A stretch of 64,000 nucleotides of DNA from CBDCZI01 sp965224495 (GTDB lineage Bacteria > Bacteroidota > Bacteroidia > Cytophagales > JAAEPT01), in contig CBDCZI010000025.1 of the NCBI GenBank assembly GCA_965224495.1, positions 124,001-188,000 on the forward strand, read 5' to 3'. Positions 42,324 through 50,590 of this stretch are shown here, in pieces. Numbering within the stretch: position 1 is the stretch's first letter; each line of letters opens with the position of its first letter. A model generated the notes under the pieces. The model ran no database searches. It was given only the letters and a program-made list of their open reading frames with translations, and had not been told where the DNA came from. Made by a program: the position numbers and the translations under genes.

Positions 42324-44243
42324 ATGAGTCGAGTAATACCTTCACATATCCTTTTTATCCTCAAACACTATTTATTAGGACTGTTTGTGTTTTTTCTCTT
42401 TCGGTTAGTCTTGTTTTTTGCTCACAATATGGAGCACGAAATAGCCGATAAAAGTATGTCTTTAATTACCAATGCTTTTTTGGTTGGGGTAAAATTTGAT
42501 AGCGTGGTAATGGGGTATATCTTGTTTCTTCCTGCTGTTTTATTGAGCATTTTATCATTTACTAAAATAAACCTATATAAGGCAGTACACTATTTCATAC
42601 TGTTTCTTGTTTTCATTGCCTTTTTCATTTCTTCGGCAGATATCCCTTATTTTAACTTCAATTTTTCTCGTCTAACGGCTGTTGTTTTTGAATGGGCATC
42701 AGACGCAGGGATTATTTTCACAATGGTTACTGAAGAACCAAGTTATTTCCTTTACACGATTGTTTTACTTGTACTTTTTGCTCTTTATGTCTTCTTATCA
42801 AGAAATTTCACGAAAAATAAGAATACCAATACCGTACACACAAGTAACCGATGGAGTTATATTGGACTTTCTTTGGTCGGGTTGTTTTTTGCGATTTTAT
42901 CTATTCGTGGAGGTATTGATGGACCAATAAGGATTAACCATTCCTTCTTTTGCAATAATTCGTTTTACAATCAATTAGGCTTAAACCCTTCTTTCTCCTT
43001 ATTAAAAAGCTTAAAACAACAAAAGGCATTGGCTATAATTGATGATAAAGTAGCAACCGCCAATATGCTAAATTATTTAGGTGTCAAAAAGCTGTCTACG
43101 GAAGAATGTTTGATCGCAAGAGAAACGCGAAGTGAAAAATCACCACTCAAAAAGAATATTGTTCTTGTGTTGATGGAGAGTATGTCGGCAAATAAGATGT
43201 CACGCTTTGGTAATAAAAATAACTTAACACCATTTTTGGATAGTTTAGCAAATCAATCATATAGCTTTGATAATATATATTCTGCGGGTATTCATACGTG
43301 TAATGGCATCTTTTCTACCCTGTACTCTTACCCAACTGTTTTGCGTGAACGCCCAATGAGTGCCCTTGATTTGAAACATTTTCATAGTATGCCAACCGTA
43401 TTGAAAGACAAGGGTTATACCAACGTGTATTTTACTACACACAGCGAGACCTTTGATAATGTAGGTGGCTTTTTACCTAAAAACCATATTGATAAAATTA
43501 TTTCACAAAAAGATTATGACCCAGGAAAAGTACAGAATGCCTTTGGTGTACCCGACCATGTTTTATTTGAATATGCTATTGATGAATTGGGTGAGTTAAG
43601 TAAAAAAGACAATCCATTTTTTGCCACAATAATGACAGTAAGTGATCACGGACCTTATATTATTCCTGATAATATTGCTTTCACACCACATACAGGAGTG
43701 ATAAAAAAACAGATTGTAGAATACAGTGATTGGTCATTGAAACAATTTATGAATGATGCCAAAACAAAAGGTTGGTACAAGAACACTGTATTTGTCTTTG
43801 TTGCTGACCACGGTGTGGTAATGGACGATTTCACTTACGAGTTACCTTTGTCACAGCATCACATTCCTTTTATTATTCATACAGCAGATACAACGGTGCT
43901 AAAACCACAAACAAATTACAATTATGGAGGGCAAATAGATGTCTTACCGACTGTTTTGGGTTTTCTTAATTTTAGTTATACCAACAATACATTTGGAGTC
44001 GATTTGTTGAAAAAGAAACGACCTTATGCTTATTTCTCATCAGATAACAAGTTGGCATGTATCGACGACGATTTCTTTTATATCTATAAGACGAATGGAA
44101 ATGAATACCTCTATGATTATAAAAACCGCTCTACTGAAAACGAAATTGAAACGAAAAAAGGTGTAGCCGATAAAATGAAAAGTTATGTGATTTCTCTGAT
44201 TCAATTAGTCAAGAAGGTAGTTTCGAGTAATAAATTTGACTAA
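42324..44243 (+). CDS. LTA synthase-like membrane sulfatase-fold enzyme
   Basis: 639 residues: about five N-terminal membrane segments (to ~residue 215), then a large extracytoplasmic alkaline-phosphatase-fold domain. Catalytic elements are NIVLVLMESMSANKMSRFG (metal Glu), SAGIHTCNGIFSTLYSYP (Thr nucleophile), TVSDHGPYI and FVFVADHGVVMDD (metal Asp-His). The family (LtaS/OpgB/MdoB, phosphoethanolamine or phosphoglycerol transferases) modifies envelope glycans or lipids. Bacteroidota lack lipoteichoic acid, so the acceptor is probably another surface lipid or glycan (inference). Confidence 0.88.
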   Translation: MSRVIPSHILFILKHYLLGLFVFFLFRLVLFFAHNMEHEIADKSMSLITNAFLVGVKFDSVVMGYILFLPAVLLSILSFTKINLYKAVHYFILFLVFIAFFISSADIPYFNFNFSRLTAVVFEWASDAGIIFTMVTEEPSYFLYTIVLLVLFALYVFLSRNFTKNKNTNTVHTSNRWSYIGLSLVGLFFAILSIRGGIDGPIRINHSFFCNNSFYNQLGLNPSFSLLKSLKQQKALAIIDDKVATANMLNYLGVKKLSTEECLIARETRSEKSPLKKNIVLVLMESMSANKMSRFGNKNNLTPFLDSLANQSYSFDNIYSAGIHTCNGIFSTLYSYPTVLRERPMSALDLKHFHSMPTVLKDKGYTNVYFTTHSETFDNVGGFLPKNHIDKIISQKDYDPGKVQNAFGVPDHVLFEYAIDELGELSKKDNPFFATIMTVSDHGPYIIPDNIAFTPHTGVIKKQIVEYSDWSLKQFMNDAKTKGWYKNTVFVFVADHGVVMDDFTYELPLSQHHIPFIIHTADTTVLKPQTNYNYGGQIDVLPTVLGFLNFSYTNNTFGVDLLKKKRPYAYFSSDNKLACIDDDFFYIYKTNGNEYLYDYKNRSTENEIETKKGVADKMKSYVISLIQLVKKVVSSNKFD

Positions 44244-44290
44244 CAGTTTATAAAGAGCGTTTTTATTTAGACTGATTAAGAATAAATACG

Positions 44291-44298
44291 TATATTTG
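44291..44298 (+). promoter_or_regulatory. Bacteroidota -7 box (TATATTTG), near-leaderless
   Basis: TATATTTG ends 5 nt before the ATG at 44304 and supports the small Cys-rich gene as a real transcript. Confidence 0.6.
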
Positions 44299-44303
44299 TA
44301 TAA

Positions 44304-44453
44304 ATGGTTAGTGGACATACAAATAGCAAAGGACTTCTACACAAAGACCGCAGTGGGCAATTTCATTGTCGAGAACATTGCGATTTTAAAAAGTGCTGTA
44401 AGAAATATAAAAAACAAGGAAAAAAGCATTGTAAAAAATGTCCTAAAAAATAA
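44304..44453 (+). CDS. 49-aa Cys/His/Lys-rich miniprotein
   Basis: The frame reads MVSGHTNSKGLLHKDRSGQF, then HCREHCDFKKCC and a C-terminus KKHCKKCPKK. Five Cys and several His, many of them as Cys pairs, suggest metal binding, but the pattern is not a zinc finger I can name. Support: a TATATTTG box ending 5 nt before the ATG, and a strong terminator directly at the stop. No signal peptide. A different long frame on the same strand (44296-44604) runs through the terminator and is rejected. Confidence 0.6.
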   Translation: MVSGHTNSKGLLHKDRSGQFHCREHCDFKKCCKKYKKQGKKHCKKCPKK

Positions 44454-44487
44454 AAAAGGGGAACTGATTTCAGTTCCCCTTTTTTGT
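44452..44487. terminator. Bidirectional terminator
   Basis: AAAAGGGGAACTGA and TCAGTTCCCCTTTT form a near-perfect stem with T-runs on both strands. It closes the miniprotein gene (plus) and the DUF4178 gene (minus), which converge here. Confidence 0.9.
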
Positions 44488-45008
44488 TATCCTTTCCGAA
44501 AAACGCTAAACTCAAACGGCTCCACGTATTCTCCTGCGTGGATTTCAAAATCTCCGTCCCAAGATTCTATTCCTATTATTTTGTCTTCTGTTTCATCTTC
44601 ATAATCCCAATAAGCAAAGCTTGACCAACCGCCACCTTTAGTCATGTTGCGGTAACGAGCCATTCCTGTCTCTGTTAAGGAATATTCAACACTGTCTTTC
44701 ACCAATTTTTTTGGGGGTTCATTTTCTTGGTTGATAGACGAACGAAGGTTGCCTTCAATTACTCCCCAATTAATCTTTTGAAAAACACTAATCTCTACTT
44801 CGTCATCTTCGTCTATAGTCAAAAACAAGACTTCATTCCCTGCGTTTAGTTTAAATTCTTTGGAGATTTCGTTATTCCCCCAATCGTATTCACCTTCTTC
44901 TTGCACCTCCCAAGATTTCATGTAATAATCTACGATATCGCCCACTTGTATCTCTGTGATACCTTTAGGCTGTTTGGGTTGCTCTTCTTTTTTACCAAAA
45001 CCGAACAT
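44487..45008 (-). CDS. DUF4178 domain protein
   Basis: 173 residues. After a short Lys/Gln-rich start (MFGFGKKEEQPKQPKGITEI) comes the DUF4178 pattern: VGDIVDYYMKSWEVQEEGEY, then FKLNAGNEVLFLTID. The second half has WSSFAYWDYEDE and EDKIIGIESWDGDFEIH. The family is found near envelope-stress and membrane-remodelling genes in other phyla; no activity is established. It lies 22 nt after the DUF4836 gene and is probably its operon partner. Confidence 0.8.
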   Translation of the reverse strand: MFGFGKKEEQPKQPKGITEIQVGDIVDYYMKSWEVQEEGEYDWGNNEISKEFKLNAGNEVLFLTIDEDDEVEISVFQKINWGVIEGNLRSSINQENEPPKKLVKDSVEYSLTETGMARYRNMTKGGGWSSFAYWDYEDETEDKIIGIESWDGDFEIHAGEYVEPFEFSVFRKG

Positions 45009-45030
45009 ACTATTTTATTTTTTAAATGGA

Positions 45031-46518
45031 TTATTCTACTTCGTTAAGTAGTTGAAGCACATTTTGTGCTTTGTCTTTAAAGTTGATATTTAATCCTGCT
45101 GTCCCTGTGCCGTTATCTCCCTTTTTTACGGTTAAGTCGATAGATTCTATCTTTTTTAAATGAACAATATCTTCTGGACTTAATACCATTTGTGCAGGAA
45201 GAGCCGAAGGATCAATAAACACAACAACGGCATTTTCTTCTAACTTTTCTTTTAAAGAAATATTGGTATCCTTTTCTCCTTTAAGTAAAGCACGACCAAA
45301 GTTGTTGTCTTTCGTTATGATAATGGTATTATCCTGTACGTCAATCAGTAATTTCATCATTCCAAAAACTAAGTACGAATACCTGTCTTTCTCATCATTA
45401 AGTGTTCCTTGAGCTACTAATAGGTCTAAAAAGTTTTTTGCTTTCTTTTCACTTTCTACACCTATCAATAATTCGGCATCTACCTCATATTGGGCTAAAT
45501 TAATATTTGCGAGTGCAAGTGCGATATCACCATTGATTAGCTCAAAAAATGCCTCAGCATCTAAACCTAAGCCATATTCTTTAAGTTTTTTGGTAAACTC
45601 TTGTTCTTTATCTGTTTCTTTTAATAGGAGTAAGGTTTTTTTGGAGTCCAATGCAAACGAAACAAAGACCGAAGGGTCAATAATTTTCACTAAATCAATC
45701 GTACTTGATTCTAAATGATCCTTTGTTATCTTTTCTATCTTCTCTTTGTACGCTTCGTTTCCTTGGAAAAAATAATCAGCAACAACAGCTCCTTTTTCAA
45801 AATTTATTGTACCGCTGGTGTAAGAACCTTCCATGTTAATACCTTCCAAAACACTACTCAACTCACGAGGTAATGATTTGAATGTTTCTTTGTTTATTTT
45901 AAAATCGCCACTCATCCAAATGGCAAAATCTTTGTTTTTGGCTAACACATTTACCAATGTTGGCTCTTTGTCTAACAAACGCTCTTTTTTTTCAATAAAA
46001 TACCCTGGTATTTTATCAATTACCTGCTCATCAATTACTTCCATATTAGGAGCTGTCACGGTAATGAGCATGTTGTTTTTTATCCCTGCGTAACCATAAA
46101 CCTCTTCTGATTCCACTACCTTTTTCTCTGAATTGAGCCGTTTAACTTTTTGTGTCAATGAAAATAACTCGACCTCATCAGTTGTTTTTATCACACTGCC
46201 TAATTTCGTTTTCATTTCTTCAGTATCAACTAATCGGGCTAAACCAACCACCGAAATAGCCTCATCCTTATTTTGTAGTAAGGTGAAATAAGCATAAGCC
46301 GTATTTTCAAAAACTTGTTGTAATTCCTTATTTTCTTTTGAAAAAATAGCCTTCCCTGCTTTATCTTTCATTGAACTCAAATTAACACCAACCACTGCTT
46401 TGGCATCGATAGGTAGTAAGTTTGTCAATTTCTCTTCGTCGATCGTATCTTTTTTATCACACGAAAAAAAAGTAGAAATCAATAGACTCACCACTAGTGC
46501 CTTAAATAAAATTCTCAT
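45031..46518 (-). CDS. DUF4836 family lipoprotein
   Basis: About 495 residues from the ATG at 46518, chosen because a TATCTTTG box lies at 46550-46543; the longer frame from 46545 would start inside the promoter. Lipoprotein signal MRILFKALVVSLLISTFFSC with lipobox FSC. The body begins LLPIDAKAVVGVNLSSMKDK, characteristic of DUF4836, a Bacteroidota surface/periplasmic family of unknown function with repeated beta-alpha units. Upstream of the DUF4178 gene. Confidence 0.85.
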   Translation of the reverse strand: MRILFKALVVSLLISTFFSCDKKDTIDEEKLTNLLPIDAKAVVGVNLSSMKDKAGKAIFSKENKELQQVFENTAYAYFTLLQNKDEAISVVGLARLVDTEEMKTKLGSVIKTTDEVELFSLTQKVKRLNSEKKVVESEEVYGYAGIKNNMLITVTAPNMEVIDEQVIDKIPGYFIEKKERLLDKEPTLVNVLAKNKDFAIWMSGDFKINKETFKSLPRELSSVLEGINMEGSYTSGTINFEKGAVVADYFFQGNEAYKEKIEKITKDHLESSTIDLVKIIDPSVFVSFALDSKKTLLLLKETDKEQEFTKKLKEYGLGLDAEAFFELINGDIALALANINLAQYEVDAELLIGVESEKKAKNFLDLLVAQGTLNDEKDRYSYLVFGMMKLLIDVQDNTIIITKDNNFGRALLKGEKDTNISLKEKLEENAVVVFIDPSALPAQMVLSPEDIVHLKKIESIDLTVKKGDNGTGTAGLNINFKDKAQNVLQLLNEVE

Positions 46519-46542
46519 CTGGTTTGTTGTTATTGTACCAAA

Positions 46543-46550
46543 CAAAGATA
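46543..46550 (-). promoter_or_regulatory. Bacteroidota -7 box (TATCTTTG) before the DUF4836 gene
   Basis: The minus-strand box lies 24 nt before the ATG at 46518 and decides the start of that gene. Confidence 0.72.
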
Positions 46551-46602
46551 AGCAAGTTTTTAAACTTCTGATATAGAAAGGAGGCGCATTTGCAAGTATC
46601 GC

Positions 46603-47478
46603 TTACTTCTTTTTCAAATCGTAAGAGATACCTACGCCCCAAAATGGGTTAGCTAACACATTTCGTCCTTGTAAAGCACCAACAACTGTCGCGTTTATTC
46701 CCCAATTGTTTTTGAAGAAATAATGAAATTCTGGACCGAAGCCAATGTATTCGGTATTGTTACCAAATAACGAATTACTTGCTCCTATTTTTTCATTATG
46801 ATTAAAAAATGATTGTACAGCGTTCAATTTTGCAATTGCATAAAATCGCTTGTTTTTGTTCCATCCTATTTCTATTCCCGAATGCCAATCATCTGAGTAT
46901 TGATTTCCTCGGTGTCTAAGCCCCAACATGCCTGTGAAATAAAATGCTCCTTTTGAGGTACTCACTTCGGTCTTTACTAATTGAGAAAATGCACCATCTC
47001 CTGTTTGTAATATCTTTGATTTGCCACCAGCACTCTTCCCTAACGGCATTTTCAAATCGAGTTGTACACTCCATACGACTTTCCCTTTTGGTACTATTCC
47101 ATATTTCAAACCTACTGTCGCATCACCCAACGAGGTCAGTTCATCTCCTGGTATTATTTCATTTTTTGTTTTTGCATCGACCACTTGGTTTTGTGTTACT
47201 CTTGCCAAAAAAGGGAAATAACCAACGGCGGTAAATCTGTTTGTTAGTCCATATTCCCCATAAAGTGACGAAATATAATAACTCGTTGTTGTGATTTTAG
47301 CGAATGTACCGTCGGGTGTGTAGTATCGATTAGAGCGTATCATTCCTTGTCCAAATTTAAAATAGCCTTCTCCCTTCTTTTTTGGCCAACCTCCTCCAGC
47401 GAATAAATTCAAACTAAAGAGTAGTAGAAATACGACTATAATATTTTTCCGAAAAGTTATGTTTAAACTCCGATTCAT
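46603..47478 (-). CDS. Outer-membrane beta-barrel-like protein
   Basis: 291 residues with a signal peptide (FRKNIIVVFLLLFSLNLFAG). The body alternates aromatic amphipathic strands (GEGYFKFGQGMIRSNRYYTP, YGLTNRFTAVGYFPFLARV, VWSVQLDLKMPLGKSAGG) and ends VGISYDLKKK. It resembles the XagA / MetA-like barrel group, but substrate and exact family are uncertain. It lies 23 nt after the Ig/DM13 lipoprotein gene, so the two probably form one unit. Confidence 0.7.
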   Translation of the reverse strand: MNRSLNITFRKNIIVVFLLLFSLNLFAGGGWPKKKGEGYFKFGQGMIRSNRYYTPDGTFAKITTTSYYISSLYGEYGLTNRFTAVGYFPFLARVTQNQVVDAKTKNEIIPGDELTSLGDATVGLKYGIVPKGKVVWSVQLDLKMPLGKSAGGKSKILQTGDGAFSQLVKTEVSTSKGAFYFTGMLGLRHRGNQYSDDWHSGIEIGWNKNKRFYAIAKLNAVQSFFNHNEKIGASNSLFGNNTEYIGFGPEFHYFFKNNWGINATVVGALQGRNVLANPFWGVGISYDLKKK

Positions 47479-47501
47479 AATTTGTTTTTTTAGACTAATA
47501 T

Positions 47502-48467
47502 TTATTGTACGTCACTTAATAAAGCACCTCCAAATCGTACATTGAAAGGTTTGCAATGGATAATCACGTATTGGTAATCTGTAAGGGTGATATTGGGGTA
47601 AAGTGCCGATACATTGATTTCTGAAGCTCCCGAAAGCTGAGTAAGTGCTTGAATTTCTATACCCGTACCAATAATATCGGTATTGGAAGTTGTTAAATAA
47701 ACATACAAACCTGGACCTGATGCTGATAAAAAGCTATCGGTGAATTTTATAAATATATCGCCTCCTGCTTGTTGTTCTAAGTGCACCTCTCCCGAAACAG
47801 AATAACCATTATACCCTTCAAAAGCACCGATACGAACAAGTGTTGCAGTAGGGTCAAAAACATTGATTTCATAAAGATTACTCGATTTCCCGTTTGACAT
47901 AGCGTAAATAATAGCAGTACCAGTAGTTGTCGTTGAGACCGTAACCTCTCCATTAGCATCTACTGTTGCAAGGTTTTCGTCCATTGACACCCAACTATAA
48001 GTTACTCCCGAAAGTTCGTTGTTGTTCAAATCAAATGACTTGGCACTCAATGTTGTTTTTTGACCGAAAGGGAGCATTGTTTTTGTTCCTGTAACGGTGA
48101 TTGTTGCGAGTTCGGTGCTGTTTTCGACGACATTCAAAACGGCTTTATTACTTTTTAAATCACCATATTTGGCGTAAATCATACTCGTTCCTTCGCTCAG
48201 TCCTGTGGCGATTCCTGCTGTGGAAATAGAACAAATACTTGGGTTTTCGGACACCCAATCAATGGCTACGTTTTTCTCTATTCCTTGCTTGTTGGTGTAT
48301 TTAGCTATAAAAGTAGCTTGTCCATTTACCAATACGGCTTGTGATAAAGGCGTGACTTTTATTTTCTCTTGTACAGAAATAATAGGTTGTTCAATATCTA
48401 TTTCGTCTGTGCCAACACAGGAAAATAGGAAGATAAATATCCACGGAAATAAAACGTATTTTTTCAT
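47502..48467 (-). CDS. Lipoprotein with Ig-like (Big2) repeats and DM13-like domain
   Basis: 321 residues. Lipoprotein signal KKYVLFPWIFIFLFSCVG with lipobox FSC. Two bacterial Ig-like group 2 repeats: ~35-112 (ISTAGIATGLSEGTSMIYAK) and ~115-200 (ATVDANGEVTVSTTTTGTAI). The C-terminal ~110 residues look like a DM13 domain (SGEVHLEQQAGGDIFIKFTD then GPGLYVYLTT and YVIIHCKPFNVRFGGA); DM13 domains are proposed to take part in redox or haem-linked chemistry, and a conserved Cys is present here. It probably sits on the cell surface and acts with the downstream barrel protein. Confidence 0.75.
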   Translation of the reverse strand: MKKYVLFPWIFIFLFSCVGTDEIDIEQPIISVQEKIKVTPLSQAVLVNGQATFIAKYTNKQGIEKNVAIDWVSENPSICSISTAGIATGLSEGTSMIYAKYGDLKSNKAVLNVVENSTELATITVTGTKTMLPFGQKTTLSAKSFDLNNNELSGVTYSWVSMDENLATVDANGEVTVSTTTTGTAIIYAMSNGKSSNLYEINVFDPTATLVRIGAFEGYNGYSVSGEVHLEQQAGGDIFIKFTDSFLSASGPGLYVYLTTSNTDIIGTGIEIQALTQLSGASEINVSALYPNITLTDYQYVIIHCKPFNVRFGGALLSDVQ

Positions 48468-48760
48468 AGGTAGCTAAGTTGTAAAGTCTAATATACAGAA
48501 ATAAAATAAGAGTAGATTGTCGAAAAGCCGACAAAAGGCGATTTTTTAGTTCATCATCTAAGAATGATAAAAGGCGAAACACACAGACGAAAGAAAGTCT
48601 GGAAAAGACTAATGGACGGCATAGGGATAGAGGCGGCATCCTTTTTAGGGTTTTTTCTACCCTAAAAAGATACAGCCGAAAGCCCGACCCCGATGCTTCT
48701 TTTGTCGGTTATCTCTGTATCTATCGGTATTTTATATAATAGCGTTGAACAATTGTTTTA
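48468..48760. other. Intergenic region with structured element
   Basis: No gene is seen. It contains the candidate structured RNA at about 48590-48710 and its tail GTCGGTTATCTCTGTATCTATCGGT, related to 25355-25420 on the opposite strand. Confidence 0.5.
48590..48710 (+). ncRNA. Candidate structured RNA (possibly Flavo-1-like)
   Basis: The plus strand carries TGGACGGCATAGGGATAGAG, then a hairpin CTTTTTAGGGT/ACCCTAAAAAG, then GATACAGCCGAAAGCCCGAC. I recall very similar GGACGGCATAGGGATAG...AGCCCGACC blocks between genes of other flavobacteria. Position between two minus-strand genes does not fit a riboswitch for either. Naming it Flavo-1 is from memory and unverified. Confidence 0.4.
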
Positions 48761-49861
48761 TCACAAAGGGGGATGCTCCAAATCAGAAATCTCTCCTACC
48801 AAAACGCCACCAATTGTGTTTTTTGACGCCCCAGTGACTTGAGCGAGTATGTTGTGTTGGTTTTTTAGTTTTCTGTAACCCAAAAAAGCGAAAATTAAGG
48901 CTTCTTTGTAATCAATAATCTCTTTTGACGGAATAATGATTTCATACGAAGCTTTCGCTTTTAGGCACGAGATGAAAAAGTCATTGTGAGTTCCTCCTCC
49001 CGTGAAAAGTACGCTTTGCTGTGTTTGAGTCGATGCTTTTTCTAATTCGTTGTTCATTTGCTCTGCCAAATGTTCAATAAGTGTACGTTGTTTATCGGCA
49101 AGAGAAATTTCAAAATCATTGATGAGGGGAAAGAAAAAATCTTCGACCCAAGATTTGTCTAAGGCTTTTGGAAAAGCTTGTTTGTAATAAGGTGTTTGGT
49201 TGAGTTTGTCTAACAATGGTTGGTGAATTGTTCCTTTTGAAGCGAGTTGACCGCCTTTATCATAAGTTTGACCTGTCTGACGAGCGATTTGGTTGAGTAA
49301 TAAATTGAAGGGTGAAACGTCGTAAGCGACAGGGATTTCGTTTTTGAAATAGGATAAATTGGCAATTCCTCCGAGGTTGACGCAAATATGATTACTAAAT
49401 AACAATTGGTCGCCAATAGGCACTAAAGGTGCTCCGTTTCCGCCGTATTGTACGTCCAGACTTCTGAAATCAGCAAATACGGGGATTTCACATTGTGCAT
49501 AAATGGCGTTTGGATTACCTATCTGAGCGGTGTATCCCAACTGTGGTTCGTGAAAAATAGTGTGTCCGTGCGAAGCGATGAGGTGTGGTTTTTTATTAAT
49601 TTCTTTGCAAAATTTCGCAATTTCTTTTCCTAAAAGTACACCGTAGGCATTGTCGGTAGCTACAAACTCTTTTGCTGTAGCATTGGTCAAGTTTTGAAGT
49701 TTTTTTGACCAAGAAGTAGCGTAAGAAATGGCTTTGGTGTGTAGTATTTTGTAGGTCAAACCGTCTTTTTGCTCATTAAATTGACAAAAAGCCAAATCAA
49801 TGCCATCTAATGAAGTCCCCGACATTACTCCTACGATATTTATTGGTATTTTTACTCTCAT
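48761..49861 (-). CDS. anmK: Anhydro-N-acetylmuramic acid kinase
   Basis: 366 residues. It phosphorylates and opens 1,6-anhydroMurNAc to MurNAc-6-phosphate in cell-wall recycling, so it uses the product of lytic transglycosylases such as that at 6847. Signatures are VGVMSGTSLDGIDLAFCQF at the start, ASHGHTIFHEP, CVNLGGIANLSYF and LFTGGGTHNDFF. Normal length. It is divergent from coaX, 24 nt apart. Confidence 0.95.
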   Translation of the reverse strand: MRVKIPINIVGVMSGTSLDGIDLAFCQFNEQKDGLTYKILHTKAISYATSWSKKLQNLTNATAKEFVATDNAYGVLLGKEIAKFCKEINKKPHLIASHGHTIFHEPQLGYTAQIGNPNAIYAQCEIPVFADFRSLDVQYGGNGAPLVPIGDQLLFSNHICVNLGGIANLSYFKNEIPVAYDVSPFNLLLNQIARQTGQTYDKGGQLASKGTIHQPLLDKLNQTPYYKQAFPKALDKSWVEDFFFPLINDFEISLADKQRTLIEHLAEQMNNELEKASTQTQQSVLFTGGGTHNDFFISCLKAKASYEIIIPSKEIIDYKEALIFAFLGYRKLKNQHNILAQVTGASKNTIGGVLVGEISDLEHPPL

Positions 49862-49885
49862 TATATTTTATTCAATACGCAAAAA

Positions 49886-50590
49886 ATGAATTTAGTCATT
49901 GATTTTGGTAACACACGGATAAAAACAGCTTTATTTACTAAGGGTAAACTTGTTGGCGAAAGTGTGTTTTCTTCTTTAGAGGAGTTGGTGAAGGCACAAT
50001 TTACTTATGAAAATGTAATTATTTCTAATGTAAGTTACCCTGAAGAGGAGCTAAAAGTGATTTTCCCACAAGCAATTTTTATTTCTCCGTCCTTGAAAAT
50101 GCCTTTTGAAATTGATTATACAACGCCAAAGACGTTGGGTGTTGACCGTTTGGCATTGAGTGCTGGGGCGGTTAGTTTGTCCGAAAATACCGATTTGTTG
50201 GTGATTGATATGGGGACTTGTATTACGTATGATTTTCTGGAGAATGGGAAAACGTACAAAGGAGGAGCGATATCGGCAGGGATTCAGTTGAGAGCAAAAG
50301 CGTTGCACAATTTTACACATAAATTGCCGTTAATAGAGACAATCGAAGCGGAGGTTTTGGTAGGGAATTCGACAAAAAAATCTATAATGAGTGGGTTGGT
50401 CAATGGAATAACATTTGAAATAGAAGGGTTTATTGGTCGTTACCAAGAAAAATATCCAACTATTAAGGTAATACTGAGTGGAGGAGATGCAAAATTCTTT
50501 GAAACTAAGATAAAACAAAGCATCTTTGTAGTGCCTAATTTGGCATTACTGGGATTGAATAAAATCTTGCAAGAAAATATCGATGAATAA
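49886..50590 (+). CDS. coaX: Type III pantothenate kinase
   Basis: 234 residues. It phosphorylates pantothenate in the first committed step of CoA synthesis, ASKHA fold. Motifs: NLVIDFGNTRIKTALF, LGVDRLALSAGA, LLVIDMGTCITYDFL and GGAISAGIQLRAKALHNFTH. Normal for a flavobacterial CoaX. It overlaps the next gene by 8 nt, starting a long plus-strand run. Confidence 0.95.
   Translation: MNLVIDFGNTRIKTALFTKGKLVGESVFSSLEELVKAQFTYENVIISNVSYPEEELKVIFPQAIFISPSLKMPFEIDYTTPKTLGVDRLALSAGAVSLSENTDLLVIDMGTCITYDFLENGKTYKGGAISAGIQLRAKALHNFTHKLPLIETIEAEVLVGNSTKKSIMSGLVNGITFEIEGFIGRYQEKYPTIKVILSGGDAKFFETKIKQSIFVVPNLALLGLNKILQENIDE

Noticed and set aside
44296..44604. 102-residue plus-strand frame MYKWLVDIQIAK...
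   Set aside because: It runs through the terminator and into the antisense of the DUF4178 gene. The shorter Cys-rich frame at 44304 fits the box and the terminator.
46519..46545. Longer start for the DUF4836 gene (MFGTITTNQ...)
   Set aside because: The added codons overlap the TATCTTTG promoter box and spoil the lipoprotein signal.
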